From JAQVIJ01 sp041287365 (GTDB taxonomy: Bacteria > Desulfobacterota > Dissulfuribacteria > Dissulfuribacterales > DYLC01), in the NCBI GenBank assembly GCA_041287365.1, contig JBEULL010000020.1, positions 1-64,000 of the forward strand: a DNA stretch of 64,000 nucleotides, written 5' to 3'. Made by a program: the position numbers and the translations under genes. A model generated the notes under the pieces. The model was not told the DNA's origin. It did no database searches and was given only the letters and a program-made list of their open reading frames with translations. Position 1 is the first letter of the stretch; every line of letters begins with the position of its first letter. This document shows positions 42,976-50,568 of the stretch, in pieces.

Positions 42976-43194
42976 TCAATACTCGACCTGAATTTTTTGG
43001 GCCATTCCACGGCCAAGCAGCATCTTGGAGCCGTTTTTTTCGAACACCACAGGGCCATGTGGTATGTTTTGCAGGATTTTCAGCTTTGTCCCAGGCAAAA
43101 TACCCAGTTCCAAAATGCGTCGATACATCCCACAGCCGGAATCGACATGCTTGACCGTAGCTACGACACCGTTTTTTACCTCAGATAGATACAT
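42976..43194 (-). CDS. feoA: Ferrous iron transport protein A
   Basis: A 72-residue SH3-like protein that assists FeoB. The pattern GVVATVKHVDSGCGMYRRILELGILPGTKLKIL and RGMAQKIQVEY is typical of FeoA. ATG at 43194 with AGAGGAAA upstream is chosen; a reading frame extending to 43308 has no family support. Lies between the dtxR-type gene and feoB, all on the minus strand. Confidence 0.92.
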   Translation of the reverse strand: MYLSEVKNGVVATVKHVDSGCGMYRRILELGILPGTKLKILQNIPHGPVVFEKNGSKMLLGRGMAQKIQVEY

Positions 43195-43323
43195 GGTTAT
43201 TTCCTCTGTCCTCGAAAAGGGCAATTTCGTCTGCACAACAGACAGGTCAACCCCTCTTTTGTGCAGCGTCGGTTTTTTATACAATATAATGGTTTTTGCT
43301 GCCTGCATTTCATCTTGTTGTTT

Positions 43324-44061
43324 TCAGGAGTTTTGTATTTCAATATGGACATGGCTTGCTTCCTTCTTGCGTAAAGATACATGATAGCCTTTGATAAGCA
43401 GTTCTTGAGGGTCTGCAAGGGGTGCTGTCTTGATAAATTCCACTTCTGCGTCCTTGATCAGGCCCATTTCTCGAAGCCGCTTGGCCAGATTTCCATGGGC
43501 TTCTATGCGCAACACCCTTGCCTTTTGGCCGGGAAGCAGTTGATCGAGGGTCGTGACGCCTGAGGGGCAAGCCTCGCGGTTGCCGCTGTCATTGGCAGGG
43601 ACGGTATTTGTCTCCACTGTCTGTTTTGGGCAGAAATAGCCTTTTTCAGGAGAATAATCAAAACCAGCCTTTCGGCATGCTGACATGAAGGATGTCAATG
43701 CCTCAAAACGTTCCAGCATGTCGGATGTGACCATGTGTTCCATTTTACATGCCAGGTCATCGGCTTGTTCGTCGGGTACCGCCATTACTACGCTGAAAAA
43801 TGTCTTTAACGATTCATGTCGCCTGGCTACATCGTTGGCGAGTGTGCGGCCGGTTTCTGTGAGGGTGATCACATCGTAGGGTGCGTAATTGATCATGCCT
43901 TTTTGTGTCAGCATCTTCAATGCACCAGTAACTGAAGAGTTATTGACCCTCAATGCCTTGGCGATATCTTTGGCCTTGGCTGCACCTTTTTGAGAGATGA
44001 TACGCAAAATGGCCTCCAAATAATCCTCAAGGCTTGCGCTCAGTGAAGTCATGGTAGGCAT
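43324..44061 (-). CDS. DtxR-family metalloregulator with C-terminal FeoA-like domain
   Basis: A 245-residue metal-dependent repressor. The winged-helix DNA-binding domain (SLEDYLEAILRIISQKGAAKAKDIAKALRVNNSSVTGALKMLTQKGMI) and the metal-binding/dimerisation domain (DEQADDLACKMEHMVTSDMLERFEAL, with the usual Met/Cys, Glu and His ligands) are followed by a FeoA/SH3-like domain from about 165 (LPGQKARVLRIEAHGNLAKRLREMGLIKDAEVEFIK). The context with feoA and feoB indicates iron (IdeR/DtxR-like) rather than manganese sensing. An AGGAGG ribosome binding site precedes the ATG. Its own promoter overlaps a DtxR-type operator at 44166-44189, so it is probably autoregulated. Confidence 0.9.
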   Translation of the reverse strand: MPTMTSLSASLEDYLEAILRIISQKGAAKAKDIAKALRVNNSSVTGALKMLTQKGMINYAPYDVITLTETGRTLANDVARRHESLKTFFSVVMAVPDEQADDLACKMEHMVTSDMLERFEALTSFMSACRKAGFDYSPEKGYFCPKQTVETNTVPANDSGNREACPSGVTTLDQLLPGQKARVLRIEAHGNLAKRLREMGLIKDAEVEFIKTAPLADPQELLIKGYHVSLRKKEASHVHIEIQNS

Positions 44062-44165
44062 ATGGAACCTCCTTTAATCAAAAATAAAAAATGAAATATG
44101 TGTTCCCGTTCAAGCCTGTCCATACCGTCGATTAGAACGACACACGGATGCATCTACTTGCCTAA

Positions 44166-44189
44166 TATTTTTAGGATTGCCTAAAAATA
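44166..44189. promoter_or_regulatory. DtxR-type operator
   Basis: TATTTTTAGG (44166-44175), ATTG, CCTAAAAATA (44180-44189): a perfect 10-bp inverted repeat with 4-nt spacer. The core TTAGG-N4-CCTAA matches the DtxR/IdeR iron-box layout. It overlaps the -10 of the dtxR-type gene. Confidence 0.85.
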
Positions 44190-44213
44190 TACAGTAAGTC
44201 AAATTTTTGTCAA
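44186..44213 (-). promoter_or_regulatory. Sigma70-type promoter of the dtxR-feo cluster
   Basis: On the minus strand, -35 TTGACA (44213-44208), 16-nt spacer, -10 TATATT (44191-44186). The -10 lies inside the operator, consistent with metal-dependent repression. Confidence 0.65.
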
Positions 44214-44290
44214 GAGATAACACAATATTTTCTTTCACTGTAGAATAAAAAAGACCGAATAACGCTGGATAGCCTTGATCAACTAATGGA

Positions 44291-44407
44291 GTGGAATGCA
44301 ACAACAGCATGTGCAATAATTGCGACATGTGCAAAAAATGCATGTGCGGAACTCTTAAAAAGGCCTTAAATAGCGTTTTAGTGAGCAAAAAGCCGTGTTG
44401 GTGGTAG
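44291..44407 (+). CDS. Candidate cysteine-rich micro-protein
   Basis: A 38-codon frame from GTG 44291, or 32 codons from ATG 44309, with a dense metal-binding-like cysteine pattern: CNNCDMCKKCMCG (CxxCxxCxxCxC), one further Cys near the N-terminus in the longer form, and a tail KKPCWW. An in-frame stop at 44276 bounds it upstream. The ribosome binding site is poor in either case, which lowers confidence. It is divergent from the dtxR-type gene, near the iron-type operator, and followed by a strong plus-strand intrinsic terminator at 44509-44546, which is evidence that something is transcribed here. An untranslated small RNA is the main alternative. Confidence 0.4.
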   Translation: MECNNSMCNNCDMCKKCMCGTLKKALNSVLVSKKPCWW

Positions 44408-44508
44408 GATAGGTGGAAGAATGCGCTTTATGATAGATTGGCATTCGGTTTGCAATATACATAATCGAACAAAGACAACCTCATAACCCTCCCAACCCTC
44501 CTCTCCAT

Positions 44509-44546
44509 AAAGGCCTTCTTAATTAACCATTAGGAAGGCCTTTTTT
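44509..44546 (+). terminator. Strong intrinsic terminator
   Basis: Stem AAAGGCCTTC (44509-44518) / GAAGGCCTTT (44534-44543), 15-nt loop, and T-run to 44546. The T-run is only on the plus-strand side, so it ends a plus-strand transcript starting after about 44190; the next gene starts at 44582. Besides the micro-protein frame I see no other gene in 44062-44581. Confidence 0.85.
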
Positions 44547-44581
44547 ATGATATTAGATAGGGGTGTAAAGGCAGATAGTCA

Positions 44582-45046
44582 ATGCGGCATGTAAGACATC
44601 TTGTTTTTGAAACCATTTCATTCATTGCCCTATCGTTGCAAGCTGTTACTTTTCCTTCTTTTGCTTCGGCTGCCCCTGAAATTATTCCGCAATACGATGA
44701 AAATACTGAGATTGTCCTAGTCGGTGAGGTGATTAACTCCGATGTGGACAGCGATCTAAACCTTAGATACCTGGACATCAATGCATCCAAGCGGTGTTAT
44801 AGAGTCTTTTTGGCGCCTGAATGGTTTATAGTCAAACACCATGTTCCCTGTATTAGGGGGGCTATCGTGGAGGTGGTGGGTTCCAAATTTTATTGTGATG
44901 CAGGAATGCTCTCTGTTCTGGCCAAGCACATCCGTTACCTGCCTTCCGGCAAGACATTGGTGCTTCGGGATGCTGCAAGCCGTCCGATCTGGCGTCAAGG
45001 CCATGATTGGGGCACCTGTATTCGTTATCAGCCCAAAAAACAATGA
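44582..45046 (+). CDS. Exported protein, possible OB-fold type
   Basis: A 154-residue protein with signal peptide (FETISFIALSLQAVTFPSFASA). The mature part has IVLVGEVINSDVDSDLNLRYLDI, YRVFLAPEWFIVKHHVPCIRGAIVEVVGSKF and the closing TLVLRDAASRPIWR. This arrangement (beta strands, a LAPEWF segment, and a terminal LRD..G/S.P.W) is one I associate with small exported OB-fold-like proteins of unknown function in Desulfobacterota and relatives. It ends in ATGA overlap with the next gene. Function unknown. Confidence 0.6.
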   Translation: MRHVRHLVFETISFIALSLQAVTFPSFASAAPEIIPQYDENTEIVLVGEVINSDVDSDLNLRYLDINASKRCYRVFLAPEWFIVKHHVPCIRGAIVEVVGSKFYCDAGMLSVLAKHIRYLPSGKTLVLRDAASRPIWRQGHDWGTCIRYQPKKQ

Positions 45047-45606
45047 ATTCTCTTCGAAAATCCATTCTATTCCAGCGTAACGCCATTCCTGATGACCTTC
45101 GCATGACATGGTCAGATGCGATCTGTCTTAAACTCCAAACCCTCTTGCAAGGTGAACATTTGCAATTTCCCATGTTTTACGTCTCTTTCAGAAGCGAGGT
45201 CAGTACCCATGAGCTCATTCGACAGCGATTGAACCGGGGTCAATGGGTTTCCGTACCAATTACTCATATATCTGAGCGAAGATTGGAGCCGCGGCGTCTG
45301 ATGGATTGGAGTCAGTTGATTCAAGGGACCTATGGCATTCTTGAGCCAAATCCAGACACCACCACTTCCGTCTCAGCAAAGAAATTGGATACTGTCATTG
45401 TTCCGGGTTCGGTTTTTGACCTGTCCGGCGGCAGATATGGCTATGGTGGAGGTTATTACGACCGTTTCTTGAAGCAGGGTGCCCCTCAGGCCGTAAGGAT
45501 CGCCCTCGCCTTTGATCTACAGGTGCTAAATGTCATCCCTTTAGCCGAGCATGATCAGCGCATGGACTGGATCATCACCGAGACCAGAGTCATCCGCACA
45601 GCTTGA
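45043..45606 (+). CDS. 5-formyltetrahydrofolate cyclo-ligase
   Basis: A 187-residue enzyme that converts 5-formyl-THF to 5,10-methenyl-THF with ATP. The N-terminal LRKSILFQRNAIPDD basic segment, middle PITHISERRLEPRRL and C-terminal DTVIVPGSVFDLSGGRYGYGGGYYDRFL (the conserved GxRLGxGxGYYDR-type loop) are diagnostic. ATG at 45043 overlaps the upstream stop (ATGA). It converges on pyrF with a 17-nt overlap of 3' ends. Confidence 0.92.
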   Translation: MNSLRKSILFQRNAIPDDLRMTWSDAICLKLQTLLQGEHLQFPMFYVSFRSEVSTHELIRQRLNRGQWVSVPITHISERRLEPRRLMDWSQLIQGTYGILEPNPDTTTSVSAKKLDTVIVPGSVFDLSGGRYGYGGGYYDRFLKQGAPQAVRIALAFDLQVLNVIPLAEHDQRMDWIITETRVIRTA

Positions 45607-46288
45607 TCTCCTGTTGTATGGCTTCCACTGCCTTCAGTGGGTCCGGTGCCGTGCTGATGGGTCTTCCAATGACCAGATAGTCTGCACCATTTGAAATGGC
45701 ATAGGAAGGCGTGGCAATGCGATGTTGGTCATCCTTTCCTTGCTCTCCGGCAAGCCGTATTCCTGGAGTCACAAGCAGGAAGTCATTCCCTAACCTTGCC
45801 CGAAGCATCCCTGCCTCATGGGCGGATGCAACCACTCCGCTACAGCCTGCTTCAATGGCCTTTCGGGTACGCCTTAAGACCAGCTCTTCCACAGGTATGG
45901 TTGCGCCCATCTCTTGTAAATCACCTTCTCCAATGGATGTAAGTACTGTGACCGCCAGTAGTTTCACATCCCCCTTAGCAGCCACTGCCGCCTTCAGAAT
46001 GCTTTGATTGCCGTGAATGGTGGCAAATGTTATGCCTCTGTCGTTTAATTGCCGGACGGCCAAATGGACCGTCTGGGGAATGTCGAAAAATTTGAGGTCC
46101 AGCATGAGCTTGTTGCCCCTGCTCAGGATATAATCCACTATGGGCCAGCCCCCTACAAGAAAGAGTTGAAGTCCCACCTTGAAAAAGCGGATGGGACCAC
46201 TTAAGAGATCCACCCATTTCTGTGCCTCTTTTGCCGTGGCAAAGTCCAATGCAAAGATGATGCGTTCCGTAATGGGAATATGTCTCAT
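45590..46288 (-). CDS. pyrF: Orotidine 5'-phosphate decarboxylase
   Basis: Final enzyme of de novo UMP synthesis, 232 residues, TIM-barrel. IIFALDFATAKEAQKWVD opens the barrel, the catalytic DLKFFDIPQTV is near residue 66, and VTPGIRL and DYLVIGRPIS form the phosphate site. The ATG overlaps the stop of the TPR gene upstream by 4 nt, so selA, the TPR gene and pyrF look like one operon. Confidence 0.95.
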   Translation of the reverse strand: MRHIPITERIIFALDFATAKEAQKWVDLLSGPIRFFKVGLQLFLVGGWPIVDYILSRGNKLMLDLKFFDIPQTVHLAVRQLNDRGITFATIHGNQSILKAAVAAKGDVKLLAVTVLTSIGEGDLQEMGATIPVEELVLRRTRKAIEAGCSGVVASAHEAGMLRARLGNDFLLVTPGIRLAGEQGKDDQHRIATPSYAISNGADYLVIGRPISTAPDPLKAVEAIQQEIKLCG

Positions 46289-48441
46289 CGGCTGGTCTCA
46301 ATCCTCCTCTTCAGGTCATGAATGGCTTTTTGTAGATTTTTTGAGCCCGTCAGGAGTACCGCCTGATTCAGGAGTCTTCGGGCAGTTTTGGGGTCGTTTT
46401 CAATGGTTAGGTAACCTTTGGCCAGGAAAAATAATATTTCCGCATCATAAGTGGTTCGCACCAGCGCCTTGTTCAGGTTTTCCTTGGCATAACCCCAGTT
46501 TCCGTTTTCAAGCCCCAATCTTCCCTGCAGCTTAAAAAATGCGGCCGGTAATTCGGCCTCGTTTCGAGTCATAAATGGGGCAAGCAGTCCTAAGGCGCCA
46601 TTGGTTTCTCCCTTTTCAAACAGACAATTGGCCAATCGGATGGTGATGTGGATGTCCTCTGGAGCTAATTGAGCGGCCTGTCTGAGCAGGTTTTCCGTAT
46701 TGTCAAGCTGTTTCATCTCCAGAAGTATACCGCTTAGATTGTAGTATGCCATGATATCTTTCGGGAATTGCCTCAATGCCTGTTCAAAACAGCGCACAGC
46801 GGCTGCCTTCCTGCCAGTTTGAAGCATGGCGATGCCAAGGCTATTAAGTAAGGCCGGAGTGACCACCGATGAATCGCTCTCCCCCCCGTGTTCTTGTTTT
46901 CTTTCCTCCTTTAATGCCATCTTCAGGGCATTCTTGAACATTCTGTAGGCCCCTTCCATGTCGCCCATGGCAAAGAGTTCGTCTCCTGCCACATGGAGTG
47001 TCAGGGCATCAAAAATGGCCGTTTTTAAGCGCAAACTTCCTTGATTTTTCGAGGAAGTCTCCTCTGATTCTGAAAGCAAAGAGGCGTGGATATGGGCATA
47101 GAGCGCCGCTGTCGCCGGATTAAGTAGTGAAACCTTTAATGCCTTGCCTTCACAGGCGATTCCCATAACAAAGGATGCGGAGACAGCACGGGATTTATTC
47201 AGAGATTTGAGGGTATCTTCAATGGATTTTCTTAGGGACTCACACGATTTGTTTTGACTGACGATGAACATACTGGATTCACCGGCAGGGATGGCTTGAA
47301 TATGGACGGGGAGGCGGCTTGTCAATTGATTGTGGAGATCGATGTTCTGGTCGGTTTCACAGGATAAAAACGCAACGGCCTTTGGTGAACTGTTGAGTGC
47401 GGTTATGGTCTGCAATGCCTCAATTAGATGAAATGCCCTGGTTTTCTGTTGCAGAAGGGCCACATCCCTTGAGGAAAATATCCTGGTTCCCAATTGGGTT
47501 GCTAAAAATTCTGTTTGCAGGATGTAGGGAAGGGAAGGGGGGCTGTTTTTTCCAAAATGTAGATAGATCGAAAATCTCCTGGCCAGACCAGGCGGGAATA
47601 TAGTCCAAAAGCGTTTCAAATTGGATGTAAGCACCTCATATTTTAATTGACTTTCCTGGTTAGGATTTTTGTTGAAGATGCTAAACCATGCCTCATTGTT
47701 ACCTCCACCCAGGTATTTTAGCCTTATAGACGGCCAGATACGCATACAAATGGCCTTTGTCTTGGCACAGAAGGTGTGGGCATCATCCATTTGTGACACA
47801 GCTTCTTCAGAAAAGCGTCTGAATTGGCTGATATGCACAATGGCAAAACCATTGGAGCGTCCCTGCATTTTCTGTAAGTAATAGCTCAAAAACGGAGTGT
47901 AGCCGATTGCATTCACATCACCGAAGTGCGATAGGATGGGAGACCCACTACCCTCATGGAGCGCAGGCCTTGAAATCAGGCTTTGCTCAAAGATATTTCG
48001 AATGAGGATGTGCAAATACTGGCTTAAAACCCCAAGCCATCGGCCTGCCTCTTCGATGTGTATCAGCCGATTTACGCCCGTTATGACCACAATGGCATGC
48101 GATTCCCCTGTGAAGACCCCTTGGCTATCAAGGCAATCAGACCGAGCAGTTAGATTTAGCGGCAAGAAAACATGATATCCCACCGCATCCCAGAAGGGTT
48201 GGCCCGAACGGAAGGCCTCTTTCACCCGCCGTTTCTGTCGGTCTGAAAGGTTGAATTGTTCCAGATCGATGATGGGTTCAGAGGAGCCTTCCCCCTTGTT
48301 TACGTTTTGTTGGGCATTGTTTGCCCTGGGAATTAGACAATGCAGCCCCTCGAAGGACAAGACCTTTTTTAGCTTCGCCTCCACAATCGGCAGGACACAG
48401 AGCAGGTCGGTGGGCTCCATGGCTAACATGGGCTCATTCAT
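46285..48441 (-). CDS. TPR protein with degenerate GGDEF-like region
   Basis: A 718-residue cytoplasmic protein. The first about 200 residues contain a GAF-like stretch (AIVVITGVNRLIHIEEAGRWLGVLSQYLHIL). Residues about 185-300 resemble a diguanylate-cyclase fold (FLSYYLQKMQGRSNGFAIVHISQF ... LKYLGGGNNEAWFSIF), in which GGGNNEAW stands where GGDEF would be, so it is probably inactive. The C-terminal third is a series of tetratricopeptide repeats (SLGIAMLQTGRKAAAVRCFEQAL, NLSGILLEMKQLDNTENLLRQAA, RLANCLFEKGETNGALGLLAPF). It likely scaffolds partners. It overlaps selA by 8 nt and pyrF by 4 nt. Specific function unknown. Confidence 0.7.
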   Translation of the reverse strand: MNEPMLAMEPTDLLCVLPIVEAKLKKVLSFEGLHCLIPRANNAQQNVNKGEGSSEPIIDLEQFNLSDRQKRRVKEAFRSGQPFWDAVGYHVFLPLNLTARSDCLDSQGVFTGESHAIVVITGVNRLIHIEEAGRWLGVLSQYLHILIRNIFEQSLISRPALHEGSGSPILSHFGDVNAIGYTPFLSYYLQKMQGRSNGFAIVHISQFRRFSEEAVSQMDDAHTFCAKTKAICMRIWPSIRLKYLGGGNNEAWFSIFNKNPNQESQLKYEVLTSNLKRFWTIFPPGLARRFSIYLHFGKNSPPSLPYILQTEFLATQLGTRIFSSRDVALLQQKTRAFHLIEALQTITALNSSPKAVAFLSCETDQNIDLHNQLTSRLPVHIQAIPAGESSMFIVSQNKSCESLRKSIEDTLKSLNKSRAVSASFVMGIACEGKALKVSLLNPATAALYAHIHASLLSESEETSSKNQGSLRLKTAIFDALTLHVAGDELFAMGDMEGAYRMFKNALKMALKEERKQEHGGESDSSVVTPALLNSLGIAMLQTGRKAAAVRCFEQALRQFPKDIMAYYNLSGILLEMKQLDNTENLLRQAAQLAPEDIHITIRLANCLFEKGETNGALGLLAPFMTRNEAELPAAFFKLQGRLGLENGNWGYAKENLNKALVRTTYDAEILFFLAKGYLTIENDPKTARRLLNQAVLLTGSKNLQKAIHDLKRRIETSR

Positions 48442-49858
48442 GAGCTGACTCCATAATCCTCTGCAATGCCTTGGCTATGATGTCAAAATCTTTGGGCTGC
48501 ATGGTCCTTACATCCATGAGGATCAGGTTATTTTCTACTCGAACGATGATAGGATGTTCGTTCAGCCGCAGCATCTCCTCCAAACGGGCGGCAGATAGCC
48601 CCATGGGAGCCGGATCCAGTGCCACAGCATAGGATTTCAGGCGTTCGGCCGGTATGGCGCCGCCTCCTACCCTGGCCTCGGTTGTGATGATTCGAGGACT
48701 TATCTGCGAAAGATTCAGGCGTTTCAGGCGATTGAGCAGGGCATTCGCCTTCTTTTTGAGAATTTCTGGCGATGCCGTGAGCATGGACAGAGTCGGAAGC
48801 ATCTCCACTGCCCTATCCAAGTCACGATAGCACATGAGTACTGCCTCCAGACCCGCAAGAGTGAGCTTGTCTATGCGCAACGCCCGATTCAGTGGATTCT
48901 TCTTGATGCGATTCACTAAGTCCTTTTTCCCCACTATGATTCCAGCCTGCGGCCCTGCAAGGAGCTTATCCCCACTGAAGCTCACTATATCAGTCCCTGC
49001 CTGAATGGAGTCCTGCACAGTGGGTTCGTAGTGCATTCCAAAACGAGAGAAGTCCACGAATGTCCCGCTTCCCAAGTCCTCATAAAGGAATATCCCATGC
49101 TGCCTTGCCAGTGTGGCTAACTCCTGCAGGGATACGGCCATAGTAAAGCCTCCTATGTAGAAATTGCTCTGATGCACCTTCATCAGAAGGGCAGTCTCCG
49201 AAGTGATGGCGTTCTGGTAATCCACAAGATGAGTGCGATTGGTAGTGCCTACTTCTTTCAGAATAGCGCCGCTTCTGGCCATGACATCCGGAATGCGAAA
49301 GGAGCCTCCGATCTCCACCAGTTCTCCGCGAGATACGATGACATCCTTGCCCTTGGCAAGGGTATTCAGGATGATGAGTACAGCGGCTGCATTGTTGTTT
49401 ACCACTAACGCAGCCTCCACCCCCAAAAGTTCACACAGAATCGCCTCCACATGGCTGTAACGGCTTCCCCGTTTGCCTGCCGATAGATCATATTCCAGGT
49501 TTGAATAGCCTTCTGCCACTCGGCATATGGCATTCAGCACCGAGCGGGGAAGTGGAGAACGGCCCAAGTTGGTATGAATCACCACACCGGTAGCATTCAC
49601 TACTGGCATCAGAGATGGTCTGCTTGCATCCTTTATGATACTGCCGATGCGTTCCAGAAGGTTTTTGGGGTCGATTAGCCTGTCGGCTGTCTGTGCCCTG
49701 TTTGCGGGTTCATCGTTCAGAATGGCATCCCTAACCTCGGCTATGGCCTGCCGTGTGGCCTTGAGTCGTATGGAATACGGGACATTTTGAGGCAGGTGCG
49801 GCAATACTTCATCGATTTTGGGGAGTTTTCGCAAAAAATCCTGTATATTCTCCGTCAT
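48434..49858 (-). CDS. selA: L-seryl-tRNA(Sec) selenium transferase
   Basis: PLP enzyme that makes selenocysteyl-tRNA(Sec) from seryl-tRNA(Sec) and selenophosphate; 474 residues, normal length. The N-terminal RKLPKIDEVL, VVNATGVVIHTNLGRSPLP, SNLEYDLSAGKRGSR, EDLGSGTFVD and the PLP-lysine segment SFSGDKLLAGPQAGII are diagnostic. ATG at 49858 is chosen by family length; ATG at 49867 is an alternative. Its start codon overlaps that of rlmH on the other strand. The presence of SelA implies the organism makes selenoproteins; selB and selC are not in the window. Confidence 0.95.
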   Translation of the reverse strand: MTENIQDFLRKLPKIDEVLPHLPQNVPYSIRLKATRQAIAEVRDAILNDEPANRAQTADRLIDPKNLLERIGSIIKDASRPSLMPVVNATGVVIHTNLGRSPLPRSVLNAICRVAEGYSNLEYDLSAGKRGSRYSHVEAILCELLGVEAALVVNNNAAAVLIILNTLAKGKDVIVSRGELVEIGGSFRIPDVMARSGAILKEVGTTNRTHLVDYQNAITSETALLMKVHQSNFYIGGFTMAVSLQELATLARQHGIFLYEDLGSGTFVDFSRFGMHYEPTVQDSIQAGTDIVSFSGDKLLAGPQAGIIVGKKDLVNRIKKNPLNRALRIDKLTLAGLEAVLMCYRDLDRAVEMLPTLSMLTASPEILKKKANALLNRLKRLNLSQISPRIITTEARVGGGAIPAERLKSYAVALDPAPMGLSAARLEEMLRLNEHPIIVRVENNLILMDVRTMQPKDFDIIAKALQRIMESAHE

Positions 49859-50303
49859 GACACACATTACCTTTTTATGGGTTGACAAGACCAAATTCGC
49901 CTGGCTTCGAGAAGGAATAGAGTTTTATCGAAAGAGACTTACCCATTATGTGAGAGTGGAGGTGCGAGAGGCGCCTGCCGGGCCTACCCCAAAGATCGAA
50001 GGCGATAACCTACTGAAATTGATTCCAAAAGGCAGCCTGATATTTGCACTGGATATCAAGGGTGACACCGTAAATTCTTCAGACCTGGCTCGATTGCTTG
50101 CAGGGCTGGAGACAGCAGGTCATTCCCATTTTTGCTTCATAATAGGCGGGGCCTATGGTCTCTCTCAGGAGGTGCTGCAAAGCGCACATCGCAGGCTCTC
50201 ACTCTCTTCTCTTACATTCACTCATGACATGAGCCGTCTGATTCTGATGGAGCAACTCTATCGGGCATATTCCATCATAGCAGGGGCTCCATATCATCAT
50301 TGA
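49857..50303 (+). CDS. rlmH: 23S rRNA (pseudouridine1915-N3)-methyltransferase RlmH
   Basis: SPOUT-type methyltransferase of 148 residues modifying helix 69 of 23S rRNA. FALDIKGDTVNSSDLARLLAGL, FIIGGAYGLSQEVLQSAHRRLSLSSLTFTHDMSRLILMEQLYRAYSIIAGAPYHH is the conserved knot region and C-terminus (ending YHH, usually YHK/YHR). ATG at 49857 lies within the selA start codon region; no Shine-Dalgarno sequence is evident. It converges on the Nfu-type gene with 6 nt between stops. Confidence 0.93.
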   Translation: MTHITFLWVDKTKFAWLREGIEFYRKRLTHYVRVEVREAPAGPTPKIEGDNLLKLIPKGSLIFALDIKGDTVNSSDLARLLAGLETAGHSHFCFIIGGAYGLSQEVLQSAHRRLSLSSLTFTHDMSRLILMEQLYRAYSIIAGAPYHH

Positions 50304-50309
50304 GGCAGA

Positions 50310-50534
50310 TTAAACGGACTCCACAGATGTCACGCCAGGGACCTCTGCCTTGATGTAGCGCTCTATACCGGCCTTCAGAGTCATCTGACTCATGGGGCAG
50401 CCATGACATGCACCCTTCAGCCTCACACTCACCACACCGGTTTTCTCATCCAGACTCACAAATTCTACATCACCACCATCCCGCTGAAGCATGGGGCGAA
50501 TGTTGTTTAATGCGGTTTTGACCTTTTCTTCCAT
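50310..50534 (-). CDS. NifU C-terminal-domain (Nfu-type) Fe-S scaffold protein
   Basis: A 74-residue single-domain Nfu protein. IRPMLQRDGGDVEFVSLDE and the cluster-binding GACHGCPMSQMTLKAGIE (CxxC) are characteristic. It carries or transfers [4Fe-4S] clusters to apoproteins. It follows purB after 34 nt and may be co-transcribed with it. The many radical SAM enzymes of the window are potential clients, though nothing here shows that directly. Confidence 0.92.
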   Translation of the reverse strand: MEEKVKTALNNIRPMLQRDGGDVEFVSLDEKTGVVSVRLKGACHGCPMSQMTLKAGIERYIKAEVPGVTSVESV

Positions 50535-50568
50535 GGTATTAGTCCTTTCTTTAGAAGTTTTGATTTAA

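Noticed and set aside
44110..44388. 92-codon minus-strand open frame upstream of dtxR
   Set aside because: It runs across the promoter and operator of dtxR and is antisense to the Cys-rich frame; no family resemblance.
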